Below are positions 51,226 through 63,362 of a stretch of 64,000 nucleotides of DNA, piece after piece (position 1 is the first letter of the stretch; each line of letters begins with the position of its first letter). The notes below the pieces were generated by a model that saw nothing but the letters and a program-made list of their open reading frames with translations, was not told the DNA's origin and ran no database searches. Made by a program: the position numbers and the translations under genes. The DNA is from Penaeus vannamei (Eukaryota > Arthropoda > Malacostraca > Decapoda > Penaeidae). The stretch is taken from positions 34,531,358 to 34,595,357 of the forward strand of contig NC_091575.1 of NCBI RefSeq assembly GCF_042767895.1, read 5' to 3'.

Positions 51226-52084
51226 TTTTCTTACTATGGACATTTTAAGAATAAAGTTGATACTAATATTCATAATTTTCTTTACTTCTATTTGTCCAAG
51301 TTTTATTGATTTCTTGCAAATAGTTTATAATTATTGCAGTTTTTGGTGCTCATCAATAACACGGATATTACTGTAATGTTATTCGGTGTACATGATTGCT
51401 GGTACTCTTTTTAATATTGTTATTATCACTACCAGTGTTGATTACATGCATCCATACATACATCAGGGTTCTTTGAGGTGGAAGCTGATTAAGTTTAATG
51501 ACCTTTGTAAGTCTTTTTAAAACTCATCCCAATCGCTTTTTACGAGCTGGAGCCACTGTTCGCTTAAGCGACCACTGCCGCTTATTGACGATTATTAACG
51601 ATTAATGAAGTCTAGCAATCAATTTTTATTATCAACATTATCGATAAATTAGAATAATAATTGGTTTCAACCTTCGTATTATTGCTTTTTTTTTTTTTTT
51701 TGTTATTAGATACTTGATATGTATGTGTTTGTGTGTGTTATTTAAGCTGGTTTGTGAAAGATTGTCTATACCTCCAGCTTTAATACCAATCATGTACAGT
51801 TCATTGATAATAAGTCCTTATTGAGATCACCGATAATAATTGAAATAATAATAATACGAAATATGAAAGAAATCACTATTCTAACTTACCGATAACGTTG
51901 ATAATAATAAAAGTGAACAATAGAGTTAATCAACTGTTGATTATAACAAAGTTTGCTAGAGTATTTCTTTTGCAACAACGGAATAATAATAAATAAATAA
52001 ATTTCAGTTTAGTGACGATGCGCCTAATGATCATGAACGAGTGAACACTATTCATAAATCAGCGTACAAAAAATCGCTGATTAT

Positions 52085-52155
52085 CACACCAGCCGGGACT
52101 CGAACCCGGGTCTCTCGCGTACGAGGCGAGGATTCTACACGTGAACTACTAGTGC
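52085..52155 (-). tRNA. tRNA-like gene, anticodon CGT, 12-nt trailer
   Basis: Base 25 is C and the D loop begins AC, as at 6044. The trailer taatcagcgatt differs by one base from the one at 22716. Flank type alpha. Confidence 0.7.
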
Positions 52156-52438
52156 TTTTCATACTAAGGGAATTTTAAAGATCATTTTAAAGATCTAATC
52201 ATTGGAGTTTTCGGTGCTTATCAATAACACTGATATTACTGCAATGTTATTCGGTGTACATGATTGCTGTTACTCGTTTTGAAATTATTATCATCCCAAT
52301 TGCTTTTTCAGACCTGGAGCCACTGGTCGCTAAATACACACTAACCCATATTGTGTAGGCCTTCTCGTCGCGTCAGTGACCAAGATAAAAATTCACCCTG
52401 ACAATTTTACACAGCCTCTCGGATAGATCGCACGCAGA

Positions 52439-52440
<2 letters not shown>

Positions 52441-52517
<77 letters not shown>
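52441..52517. repeat. TTA trinucleotide microsatellite
   Basis: About 25 TTA units in a spacer, at a site where other units have short T/A-rich runs (for example 8470-8510 and 16200-16250). Confidence 0.95.
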
Positions 52518-53312
52518 TTCACACGGCCCCATAAGTAAACGGTCAGGTTAATCAGCAAATGATTTTTGCCAACAAAGATATATGTCCTGGACATATTTAA
52601 AGTGTTTTAAGACCTGCGACAGAAAAAAGCTCCGCTTTAAGACTTGTTAAGGCCTGAAATTTCCAAAAAAACATATATTTAAATCATTTTAAGACTTTTT
52701 AAGAAGCACTACATACACACAGCCCTTCCTCCCTGTCTCCATCGATCCAGTCACCTTCCATTCTATCTTCTTCCCTCCAAATTCAACTCCATTTGAACAA
52801 TTATCAGTATGACAATAATTATATAGAAAACGGGCGACAATTCTCAATTCATCGTAATAAAATGGAGAATGATTTTATAATGATATCCGTTGCTCCTTTC
52901 TTTGGCCTACACGATGGTATGATGTAGTGAACAATGATAATTACGATGGAAATGATAGTGCAGCAGAAACAAAACAAAAGAGTTACAGAAAGAGTAATAT
53001 AGGTGATGATTGCAAGACGAGTCATCCATTATGTCATTAGTCAGAATGTCGATAACAATAATAATAATAATAATAATACGAAGGTTGAAACCAATTATTA
53101 TTCTAATTTATCAATAACGTTGATAATAAATATTGATTGCTAGATTTCATCAACTGTTAATAATCACGAAGTTAAGTGGGCAGTATTCGTACAGTGTTCG
53201 TTTTGCAACAATAGATATAAGAAAAAAAAGTCAATTTAGTGAATATGCGCCTTAAGTATTAGGCGAGTGGAGCGTACTATTCATAAACCAGCGTACAAAA
53301 CCTTAGCTGAGT

Positions 53313-53329
53313 CACACCAGCCGGGACTG
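53313..53329 (-). pseudogene. 3' fragment of tRNA-like gene
   Basis: The same breakpoint as at 21562, 41023 and 62609, with trailer ctcagctaagg, one base from cttagctaagg. Confidence 0.75.
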
Positions 53330-54085
53330 GTGCAGCAGAAACAAAACAAAAGATTTACAGAAAAAGTAATAAAGGTGATGGTTGCAAGACGAGTTATTTG
53401 TGTTAGGTTATTATGTGCAGTAAATTACACTTCACTTACAAATTAATTATCTTAGCAGAAGTGTTCCAATCCAACAAAAGTGTATTGAATGTCGATGATT
53501 TTAAGGAAATCCCAGCTCTGAAAGGTTAAGGTTATACGCATCATACTTATATCAATACCATAAAAATTATCAGAAATATATGACTATCTGTTGTGACTTG
53601 CTTTCGAGGCAAACCAGTCTGTTTTTAAACCTAGCCTTAAAATAGCTACGTTGGGGTTACCTCGAGATCTGCAACACTGAAGATAACTGACCAATAAGTC
53701 ACGAGAACCGTGTTTCGTTCCGTATTTTTCAGTCATTAGATGTTTGATGTGTGTGTGTGTTAATCAAGTTGGTTTACACCTCCATATTTTATAACAATCA
53801 TGTACAAGTCATTCATTATGTCATTAATAAGATAATAAGAATAATAATAACAATAATACGAAGCTTGAAACCAATCATTATTCTAATTTATCGATAATGT
53901 TGATAATAAAAATTGATTGCTAGACTTCATCATTGTTAAGTGTTCAGTATTCGTACAGTATTCATTTTGCAACAATAGCCATAAGAAAAAATAAATAAAT
54001 TTCAATTTTAGTGAATATGTGCCTTAAAGTAATATGCGAGTGGAGCGTACTATTCATAAATCACTGTACAAAATCTTGATGGCGT

Positions 54086-54156
54086 CACACCAGCCGGGAC
54101 TCGAACCCGGGTCTCTCACGTACGAGGCGAGCATTCTACACTTAAACCACTGATGT
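54086..54156 (-). tRNA. tRNA-like gene, subfamily II, anticodon CGT
   Basis: The acceptor strand ACATCAG pairs with CTGGTGT, including A1-T70. The D stem has a wobble at 13:21 (GTTT). The trailer cgccatcaaga is one base from that at 63363. Flank type beta. Confidence 0.72.
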
Positions 54157-54730
54157 TTTATGTAGATATTGGACATTTTATGAAATGATTTGATACTATT
54201 AATAATTTCCTTCACTTCTATTTGTCCACATTTTGTTGCTTTCTTGTACATACAGTTTAAGGTTTATTATGGTTTTGTTAATTATTTTTTTGCTCCTATG
54301 TTTCATAACATCCAGTGTTATTATTTCTATTTAGAGTTTACATGATAAACATTGCTTACATTTTATTTACACTTTACCCCTGAAAAAAACATTACAGAAA
54401 CAGTAAAAAAGAAAGCAAAAATGCTGCACTATATTCGTAATTACATAGTTGTGTGGTTTACAATAATACTCAAAATAGATTTTTCAAGAAATTAGAAATA
54501 TATTTCTAAAGAATGGTTATTTGATTACGTGTGTTTTGTGGAGATATCATAAGCCCCATTATTGTAGCTGTCGTAAGATGTGTGTTTGTTTATGTGATTA
54601 TTTGTGTTACAAGGAACTTGTGTAATCTCTAAACTCCATTAATCGAAGCTTTTATTGTTTATGTAAATACAATTTCACACACAGGGTTTCCCGTAATCCT
54701 TAAAATTCCTAGAGATTTTATGTTGTTCCA
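54157..54730 (-). repeat. Subfamily II-associated module, copy 5
   Basis: Adjoins the subfamily II copy at 54086-54156 and matches 41865-42440, with a deletion in the cttatcaataat part near 54275. Confidence 0.75.
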
Positions 54731-55356
54731 GCTCTGAAGGGTTAAGATTTAAAGGTTATACGCATCATGCTGCCATATCAATGCCATAAAAGTTATCAGA
54801 AATATACAAAGCACTATCTTGACATCAACCTTTCATTTGTGACTTTCTTACAAGGAAAAACTGTCTACATTTTAACCTAGCCTTAAAATAGCTACGTTGG
54901 GGTTACCTCGAGATCTGCAACACTGAAGATAACTGACTAATAAGTCATGAGAACCGTTTTTCGCTTTGTATTTTTCAGTGATTAGATGCTTGATATGTAT
55001 GTGTGTGTGTGTTATTTAAGCTGGTTTGTGGAAGACTGTTTACACCTCCAGCTTTTAGAGCAGTCATGTACAATTCATTGATAATAAGTCCTTATTGAGA
55101 TTATCGATAATAATCGAAATAAAAATAATACGAATCTTGAAATCAATAATTATTGTAACTTACCGATAACATTGATAATAATAAAAGTGAGCAATAGAGT
55201 TAATCAACTGTTGATTATAACAAAGTGTGCTAGAGTATTTCTTTTGCAAAAATGGAATAATAACAAATAGATTTCAGTTTTAGTGACGATGCACCTAAGG
55301 ATCATGACCAAGTGAACACACTATTCATAAATCAGCGTACAAAATAATTGATTACT

Positions 55357-55427
55357 CGCACCAGCCGGGACTCGAACCCGGGTCTCTCGCGTACGAGGCG
55401 AGGATTCTACACTTGAACCACTAGTGC
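55357..55427 (-). tRNA. tRNA-like gene, G-C at 1:70, anticodon CGT
   Basis: C70 gives a Watson-Crick pair with G1, base 25 is C, and both boxes are intact. The trailer is gtaatcaatta. Flank type alpha. Confidence 0.75.
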
Positions 55428-55965
55428 TTTTCTTATTGTGGGCATTTTAAGGAGAATTTACTTGATACTATTAGTGATAATTTGCTTCACTTTTATATGT
55501 CTATGTTTTGTTGTTTTCTTGCAATTTACAGTCTCTAATCTTTGGAGTTTTCGGTGCTTATCAATAACACTGATATTACTGCAATGTTATTCGGTGTACA
55601 TGATTGCTGTTACTCGTTTTGAAATTATTATCATCCCAATTGCTTGTTAAGACCTGGAGCCACTGGTCGCTAACCCATATTGTGTAAGCCTTCTCGTCAC
55701 GTCAGTGACCAAGATAAAAATTCACCCTGACAATTTTCCACAGCCTTTTGGATAGATCGCACGCTGATTTTTATTTCATTTATTTATTTATTTACTTTAT
55801 TTTATTCATTTATTTTTATTTTTTTCACACGGCCCCATAAGTAAACGGTCAGGTTAATCAGCAAGTGATTTTTGCCAACAAAGATATGTCTTTGACAAAT
55901 TGAACATGTTTTAAGATCAGGGACAGAAAAAACCTCCCTTTTAAAACTTGTTAAGGCCTGAAATT

Positions 55966-56009
55966 CCCCCCCCCCCCCCCAAAAAAAAAAAAAAAAAAAA
56001 AAAAAAAAA
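55966..56009. repeat. Poly-C / poly-A tract
   Basis: Fifteen C followed by 29 A in a TTAAGAC-rich block, at the site equivalent to 2666-2695. Confidence 0.95.
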
Positions 56010-57054
56010 CATATTTAAGTCATTTTAAGACTTTTTAAGGAACACTACACACACACAGCCCTTCCTCCCTGTCTCCATCGATCCAATCACCTTCCATTCA
56101 ATCTTCTTCCCTCCATATTCAACTCCATTTGAACAATTATCAGTATGACAATAATTATATAGAAAACGGGCGACAATTCTCAATTCATCGTAATAAAATG
56201 GAGAACGATTTTATAATGATATCCGTTGCTCCTTTCTTTGGCCTACACGATGGTATGATGTAGTGAACAATGATAATTACGATGGAAATGATAGTGCAGC
56301 AGAAACAAAACCAAAGAGTTACAGAAAGAGTAATATAGGTGATGATTGCAAGACGAGTCATCCATTATGTCATTAGTCAGAGTGTCGATAACAAAAATAA
56401 TAATAATGATAATACGAAGGTTGAAACCAATGATTATTCTAACTAATCGATAATGTTGATAATAAAAATTGATTGCTAGACTTCATTAATCGTTATCAGA
56501 AATATACAAACCACTATCTTCACATCAAACTTTCATTTGTGACTTCCTTTCGGGGCAAAGCGATCAACATTTTAACCTAACCTTAAAATAGCTACGGTGG
56601 GGTTACCTCGAGATCTGCAACACTGAAGATAACTGACAAATAAGTCTTGAGAACCGTTTTTCGTTTCGTATTTTTCAGTCATTAGATGCTTGATATGTAT
56701 GTGTGTGTTATTTAAACTGGTTTGTGGAAGACTGTCTACACCTCCAGCTTTTATAGCAATCATGTTGGATTCATTCATAATGTCCTTATTCAGATTACCG
56801 ATAATAATTGAAATAATAATAATACGAAACTTGAAATCAATCATTGTTCTAGCTTACCGATAACATTGATACTAAAGAGTGATTACTAGACTTTTAATCT
56901 AATGTTGATTAAGGCAAAGTGTGCTAAAGTATTTGTTTTGCAACAATGTAATAAGAAAAAAAGAATAAATTTCAGTTTTAGTGACGATGCGCCTAAGGAT
57001 CATGACCGACTGAGCACACTATTCATAAATCACTGTACAAAATCTATATGGTCT

Positions 57055-57125
57055 CACACCAGCCGGGACTCGAACCCGGGTCTCTCACGTACGAGGCGAG
57101 CATTCTACACTTGAACCACTGATGT
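57055..57125 (-). tRNA. tRNA-like gene, subfamily II, anticodon CGT
   Basis: ACATCAG acceptor strand with A1-T70, and an intact T arm unlike its twin at 35266. The trailer gaccatataga is identical to that twin. Flank type alpha, whereas the subfamily II copies at 41794, 54086 and 63363 are beta. Confidence 0.75.
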
Positions 57126-57715
57126 TTTATGTAGATATTGGACATTTTATGAAGTGAATTGATACTATAAATAATTTCGTTCACTTCTATTTGTCCACAT
57201 TTTGTTGTTCTCTTGCAAATACAGTTTAAGGTTTATTATGGTTTTGGTGCTTATCAATAATATTATTGTTATTCATTGTTAATTATTGATTTTGCTCTTA
57301 TGTTTTATAACATCCAGTGTTATTATTTCTATTTAGAGTTTACATGATAAACATTGCTTGCATTTTATTTACACTTTACGCCTGAAAAACATTACAGAAA
57401 CAGTAAAAAAGAAAGCAAAAATTCTGCACTATATTCGTAATTATATAGTTGTGTGGTTTACAATAATGCTCAAAATAGATTTTTCAAGAAATTAGAAATA
57501 GATTTTTAAAGAATAGTTATTTGATTACGTATGTTTTCTGGAGATATCATAAGCGCCATTATTGTAACTGTCGTAAGATGTGTGTTTGTTTGTGTGATTA
57601 TTTGTGTTACAAGGAACTTGTTTAACCTCAACTATATCAATCGAAGCTTTTATTAAGTTTATGTAAATACAATTTCACATACAGGGTTTCCCGTAATCCT
57701 TAAAATTCCTAGAGA
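57126..57715 (-). repeat. Subfamily II-associated module, copy 6
   Basis: Nearly identical to 63434-64000. It ends abruptly at cctagagaaagagtaataaagg near 57712, where the following block has been joined at short homology (agag). Confidence 0.75.
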
Positions 57716-58442
57716 AAGAGTAATAAAGGTGATGGTTGCAAGACGAGTTATTTGTGTTGCATTCATTCTATGCAATAAATCACACTTCACTTACAAATGC
57801 ATTATCCTAAACAGAAGTGTTCCTATGCTACAAGAGAGTATTGAATATCGATGAATTTAAGGTAATCTCAGCTCTGAAGGGTTAAGGTTTAAGGGTTAAA
57901 CGCATCATACTTATAACGTCATAAAGAATATTAGAAATATACAAACCACCATCTTGACATCAACCTTTCATTTGTGACTTCCTTTCGAGGCAAAGCGATC
58001 AACATTTTAACCTAACCTTAAATTAGCTACGGTGGGGTTACCTCGAGATCTGCAACACTGAAGATAACTGACCAATAAGTCATGAGAACCGTTTTTCGTT
58101 TTGTATTTTACAGTCATTAGATGCTGATATGTATGTGTGTTTGTGTGTGGAAGATTGTCTATACCTCCAGCTTTTAGAGCAATCATGTACAATTCATTGA
58201 TAATAAGTCCTTATTCAGATTATCGATAATAATCGAAATTAAAATAATACGAAGCTTGAAATCAATCATTATTCTAAATTACCGATAACATTGATAATAA
58301 TAAAAGTGAGTAATAGAGCTAATCAACTGTTGATTATAACTAAGAATGATAACAAATAAATTTCAGTTTTAGTGAGGTTGCGCCTAATTATCATGACGGA
58401 GTGAAGACACTATTCACAAATCAGACAAAATGCTTGATTAGT

Positions 58443-58513
58443 CGCACCAGGCGGGACTCGAACCCGGGTCTCTCGCGTACGAGGCGAGCATTCTACACTT
58501 GAACCACTAGTGC
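58443..58513 (-). tRNA. tRNA-like gene, G-C at 1:70, anticodon CGT
   Basis: C70 pairs with G1. The T stem has a C-C mismatch at 47:63 (ccgcc). The trailer is ctaatcaagca and the leader is unusually G-rich (caggggaag). Flank type alpha. Confidence 0.65.
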
Positions 58514-59072
58514 TTTTCTTCCCCTGGGCATTTTAAGGAGAATTCAATTGATACTATTAGTCATAATTTCCTTCACTTTTATATGTCTATGTTTTGTTGG
58601 TTTCTTGCAATTACAGTCTCTTATCATTGGAGTTTTTGGTGCTTATCAATAACACTGATATTACTGCAATGTTATTCGGTGTTCATGATTGCTGTTACTC
58701 GTTTTAAATTATTATCATCCCAATTGCTTTTTAAGACCTGGAGCCACTGGTCGCTAAATACACACTAACCCATATTGTGTAGGCCTTCTCGTCGCGTCAG
58801 TGACCAAGATAAAAATTCACCCTGACAATTTTACACAACCTTTCGGATAGATCGCACGCTGATTTTTATTTGATTTATTTATTTTATTTTATTATTATTA
58901 CTTTTTAAATTTTCACACGACCCCATAAATAAACGGTCAGGTTAATCAGCAAATGATTTTTGCTAACAAAGATATGTTTTTGACAAATTGAAGATGTTTT
59001 AAGACCAGCGACAGAAAAAAGCTCCGTTTTAAAACTTGTTAAGGCCTGAAATTCCCCCTCCCCAAAAAAAAA

Positions 59073-59092
59073 ATATATATATATATATATAT
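59073..59092. repeat. Short AT microsatellite
   Basis: About ten AT units at the end of an A-run in a TTAAGAC-rich block. Confidence 0.85.
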
Positions 59093-59465
59093 TTAAGTCA
59101 TTTTAAGACTTTTTAAGGAACACTACACACACACAGCCCTTCCTCCCTGTCTCCATCGATCCAATCACCTTCCATTCTATCTTCTTCCCTCCATATTCAA
59201 CTCCATTTGAACAATTATCAGTATGACAATAATTATATAGAAAACGGGCGACAATTCTCAATTCATCGTAATAAAATGGAGAATGATTTTATAATGATAT
59301 CCGTTGCTCCTTTCTTTGGCCTACACGATGGTATGATGTAGTGAACAATGATAATTACGATGGAAATGATAGTGCAGCAGAAACAAAACAAAAGAGTTAC
59401 AGAAAGAGTAATATAGGTGATGATTGCAAGACGAGTCATTCATTATGTCATTAGTCAGAGTGTCG

Positions 59466-59508
<43 letters not shown>
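59466..59508. repeat. AAT trinucleotide microsatellite
   Basis: About 14 AAT units, expanded from the aataataat stretch that follows gtcgata in other units. Confidence 0.95.
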
Positions 59509-59511
<3 letters not shown>

Positions 59512-59767
59512 TAATAATAACAATAATACGAAGGTTGAAACCAATGATTATTCTAACTTATCGATAATGTTGATAATAAAAATTGATTGCTAGACTTCAT
59601 TAATCGTTAATAATCACGAAGTTAAGTGCAGTATTCGTACAGTGTTCGTTTTGCAACAATAGGTATAAGGAAAAATAAACAAATTTCAATTTAGTGAGTA
59701 TGCTCCTTAAAGTATTAGGGGAGTGGAGCGTACTATTCATAAATCATTGGACAAAAGTGTCAGCGGT

Positions 59768-59838
59768 CACACCAACCGGGACTCGAACCCGGGTCTCTCA
59801 CGTACGAGGCGAGCATTCTACACTTGAACCACTAGTGC
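59768..59838 (-). tRNA. tRNA-like gene, anticodon CGT, 10-nt trailer
   Basis: Position 64 is T, a wobble with G7; other stems are intact. The trailer ccgctgacac is 10 nt and unrelated to atgacttacaa at 9307, although the units around 59700-60480 and 9240-10030 match closely. Flank type beta. Confidence 0.68.
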
Positions 59839-61330
59839 TTTTTCTTACTATGAACGTTTTAAGGAAAATTCATTTGATACTAATAGTCATAATTTTCTTT
59901 ACTTCTATTTGTCCAAGTTTTATTGTTTATAATAGTTTATAATTATTGCAGTTTTTGGTGCTCATCAATAACACGGATATTACTGTAATGTTATTCGGTG
60001 TATATTATTGCTGTTACTCGTTTTAATATTGTTATTATCACTACCAGTGTTGATTACATGCATCCATACATACATCAGGGTTCTTGCAGGTGGAAGCTGA
60101 TTAAGTTTAATGACCTTTGTGAGTCTTTTTAAAACTCATCCCAATCGCTTTTTACGAGCTGGAGCCACTGGTCGCTTAATACACACTTCCCCATAACGTG
60201 TAGGTCTTCTGGTCGCGTCAGTGGCTAAGGTATAGAATTTTCGATATCGATATAGATATAGATTTTTACTCGGGCCTTTGGATAGATTGCTCGTAGAATG
60301 ACGTTTTGCACACGGCCCATAAGTAAACGGTCGCGTTGTTCTGCAAAGATGGAGGTCTAATGTTGACAAATGATTTACGGGAAAGTAGATATGCCTTGGG
60401 GAAATTAAGATGTTTTAAGACCTGCGAGAGAAAAAGCTCCGTTATTAAGACTTGTTAAGGCCTTAAATTTCCCCAAAACATAATTACGAAGGAAATGATA
60501 GTGCAACAGAAACAAAACAAAAGAGGTACAACAGCTTTCATCAGAAAGAGTAATAAAGGTGATGGTTGCAAGTCTTGAGTTATTTGTGCAACATTCATTA
60601 TATGCAATAAATCACACTTCACTTACAAATGCATTATCCTTAATAGGTGTTTCTATTCTACAACAGTGAACTGAATGTCGGTGAATTTAAGGAAATTTGA
60701 GCTCTGAAGGGTTAAGGTTTAAGGGTTTAACGCATCATACTTATAACGTCATAAAAAAATTATTAGAAATATACAAACCACTATCTTCACATCAACCTTT
60801 CATTTGTGACTTCCTTTCGAGGCAAAGCGATCAACATTTTAACCTAACCTTAAAATAGCTACGGTGGGGTTGCCTCGAGATCTGCAACACTGAAGATAAC
60901 TGACCAATAAGTCATGAGAACCGTTTTTCGATTTGTATTTTTCAGTGATTAGATGCTTAATATGTATGTGTGTGTGTGTTATTTAAGCTAGTTTGTGGAA
61001 GATTGTCTATACCTGGAGCTGTTATAGATATCATGTACAGTTCATTGATAAGTTATTCAGATTACCGATAATAATTGAAATGATAATAATACGAAGCTTG
61101 AAACAAATTATTCTAATATTATTCTAACTTACCGATAACGTTGATATTAATAAAAGTGAAAAAAATTACTGTTAATCGACTGTTGATTATAACAAAGTTT
61201 GCTAGAGTATTTCTTTTGCAACAACGGAATAATAAAAAATAAAGAATTTTCAGTTTTAGTGACGATGCGCCTAATGATCATGAACGAGTGAACACTATTC
61301 ATAAATCAGCCTACAAAATAAAGAGATTCT

Positions 61331-61401
61331 CCTACCAGCCGGGACTCGAACCCGGGTCTCTCGCGTACGAGGCGAGCATTCTACACTTGAACCACTAGTG
61401 G
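61331..61401 (-). tRNA. tRNA-like gene, C-G at 1:70, anticodon CGT
   Basis: C1 pairs with G70 as at 8052 and 39798, but position 69 is A opposite C2, a mismatch. The trailer gaatctcttta differs by two bases from that of those copies. Flank type alpha. Confidence 0.65.
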
Positions 61402-62608
61402 TTTTCTTGCAGTGGGCATTTAAAAGAGAATTGAATTGGTACTATTAGTCATAATTTGCTTCACTTTTATTTGTCTGTTTTGTTGTTTTCTTGCAATTAC
61501 AGTCTCTAATAATTGGATTTTCTGGTGCTTATCAATAACATTGATATTACTGTAATGTTATTCGGTGTACATGATTGTTGTTACTCGTTTTAAAATTATT
61601 ATCATCCCAATTGCTTTTTCAGACCTGGAGCCCCTGGTCGCTAAATACACACTAACCCATATTGTGTAGGCCTTCTCGTCGCGTCAGTGACCAAGATAAA
61701 AATTCACCCTGACAATTTTCCACAGCCTTTTGGATAGATCGCACGCTGATTTTTATTTCATTTATTTATTTATTTATTTTATTTTATTAATATTACTTTT
61801 TAAATTTTCACACGACCCCATAAGTAAACGGTCAGGTTAATCAGCAAATGATTTTTGCTAACAAAGATATGTTTTTGACAAATTAAAGATGTTTTAAGAC
61901 CAGCGACAGAAAAAAGCTCCGTTTTAAAACTTGTTAAGGTCTGAAATTTCCAAAAAAACATATTTAAGTCATTTTAAGACTTTTTAAGGATGCGCCCGAA
62001 CACTACACACACACAGCCCTTCCTCCCTGTCTCCATCGATCCAATCACCTTCCATTCAATCTTCTTCCCTCCATATTCAACTCCATTTGAACAATTATCA
62101 GTATGACAATAATTATATAGAAAACGGGCGACAATTCTCAATTCATCGTGATAAAATGGAGAATTATTTTATAATGATATCCGTTGCTCCTTTCTTTGGC
62201 CTACACGATGGTATGATGTAGTGAACAATGATAATTACGATGGAAATGATAGTGCAGCAGAAACAAAACAAAAGAGTTACAGAACGAGTAATATAGGTGA
62301 TGATCGCAAGAGTCATTCATTATGTCATTATTCATTTTCGATAATAAAAACAATAATAACAATAATACGAAGGTTGAAACCAATTATTATTCTAATTTAT
62401 CAATAACGTTGATAATAAAAATTGATTGCTAGACTTCATCATTTGTTAATAATCACGAAGTTAAGTGGGCAGTATTCGTACAGTGTTCGTTTTGCAACAA
62501 TAGATATAAGAAAAAATAAACAAATCTCAATTTAGTGAATATGCGCCTTAAGTAATAGGCGAGTGGAGCGTACTATTCATAAACCAGCGTACAAAACCTT
62601 AGCTAAGT

Positions 62609-62625
62609 CACACCAGCCGGGACTG
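62609..62625 (-). pseudogene. 3' fragment of tRNA-like gene
   Basis: The same breakpoint and the same trailer (cttagctaagg) as the fragment at 21562. Confidence 0.75.
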
Positions 62626-63362
62626 GTGCAGCAGAAACAAAAGATTTACAGAAAGAGTAATAAAGGTGATGGTTGCAAGACGAGTTATCTGTGTTAGGTT
62701 ATTACGTGCAGTAAATTACACTTCACTTACAAATAAATTATCCTTAGCAGAAGTGTTCCAATCCAACAAAAGTGTACTGAATGTCGTTGATTTTAAGGAA
62801 ATCCCAGCACAGAAAGGTTAAGGTTATACGCCTCATACATATATCAATACCATATAAAAATTATCAGAAATATACAAAACCAGTCTGTTTTTAAACCTAG
62901 CCTTCAAATAGCTACGTTGGGGTTACCTCGAGATCTGCAACACTGAAGATAACTGACCAATAAGACACGAGAACCGTTTTTCGTTCCATATTTTTCAGTC
63001 ATTAGATGTTTGGTGTGTGTGTGTGTTAATCAAGATGGTTTACATCTCCATATTTTATAACAATTATGTACAAGTCATTCATTATGTCATTATTCACTGT
63101 CGATAATAATAATAATAATAATACGAAGGTTGAAACCAATCATTATTTTAATTTATCGATAATGTTGATAATAAAATTGATTGCTAGACTTCATTTGTTA
63201 ATAATTATGAAGTTAAGTGTTCAGTATTCGTCCAGTATTCGTTTTGCAACAATAGCCATAAGAAAAAATAAATAAATTTCAATTTTAGTGAAGATGCGCC
63301 TTAAAGTAATAGGCGAGTGGAGCGTACTATTCATAAATCACTGTACAAAATTTTGATGGCGT

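Noticed and set aside
52373..52594. Poly-isoleucine peptide
   Set aside because: It is the translated TTA microsatellite at 52441-52517.
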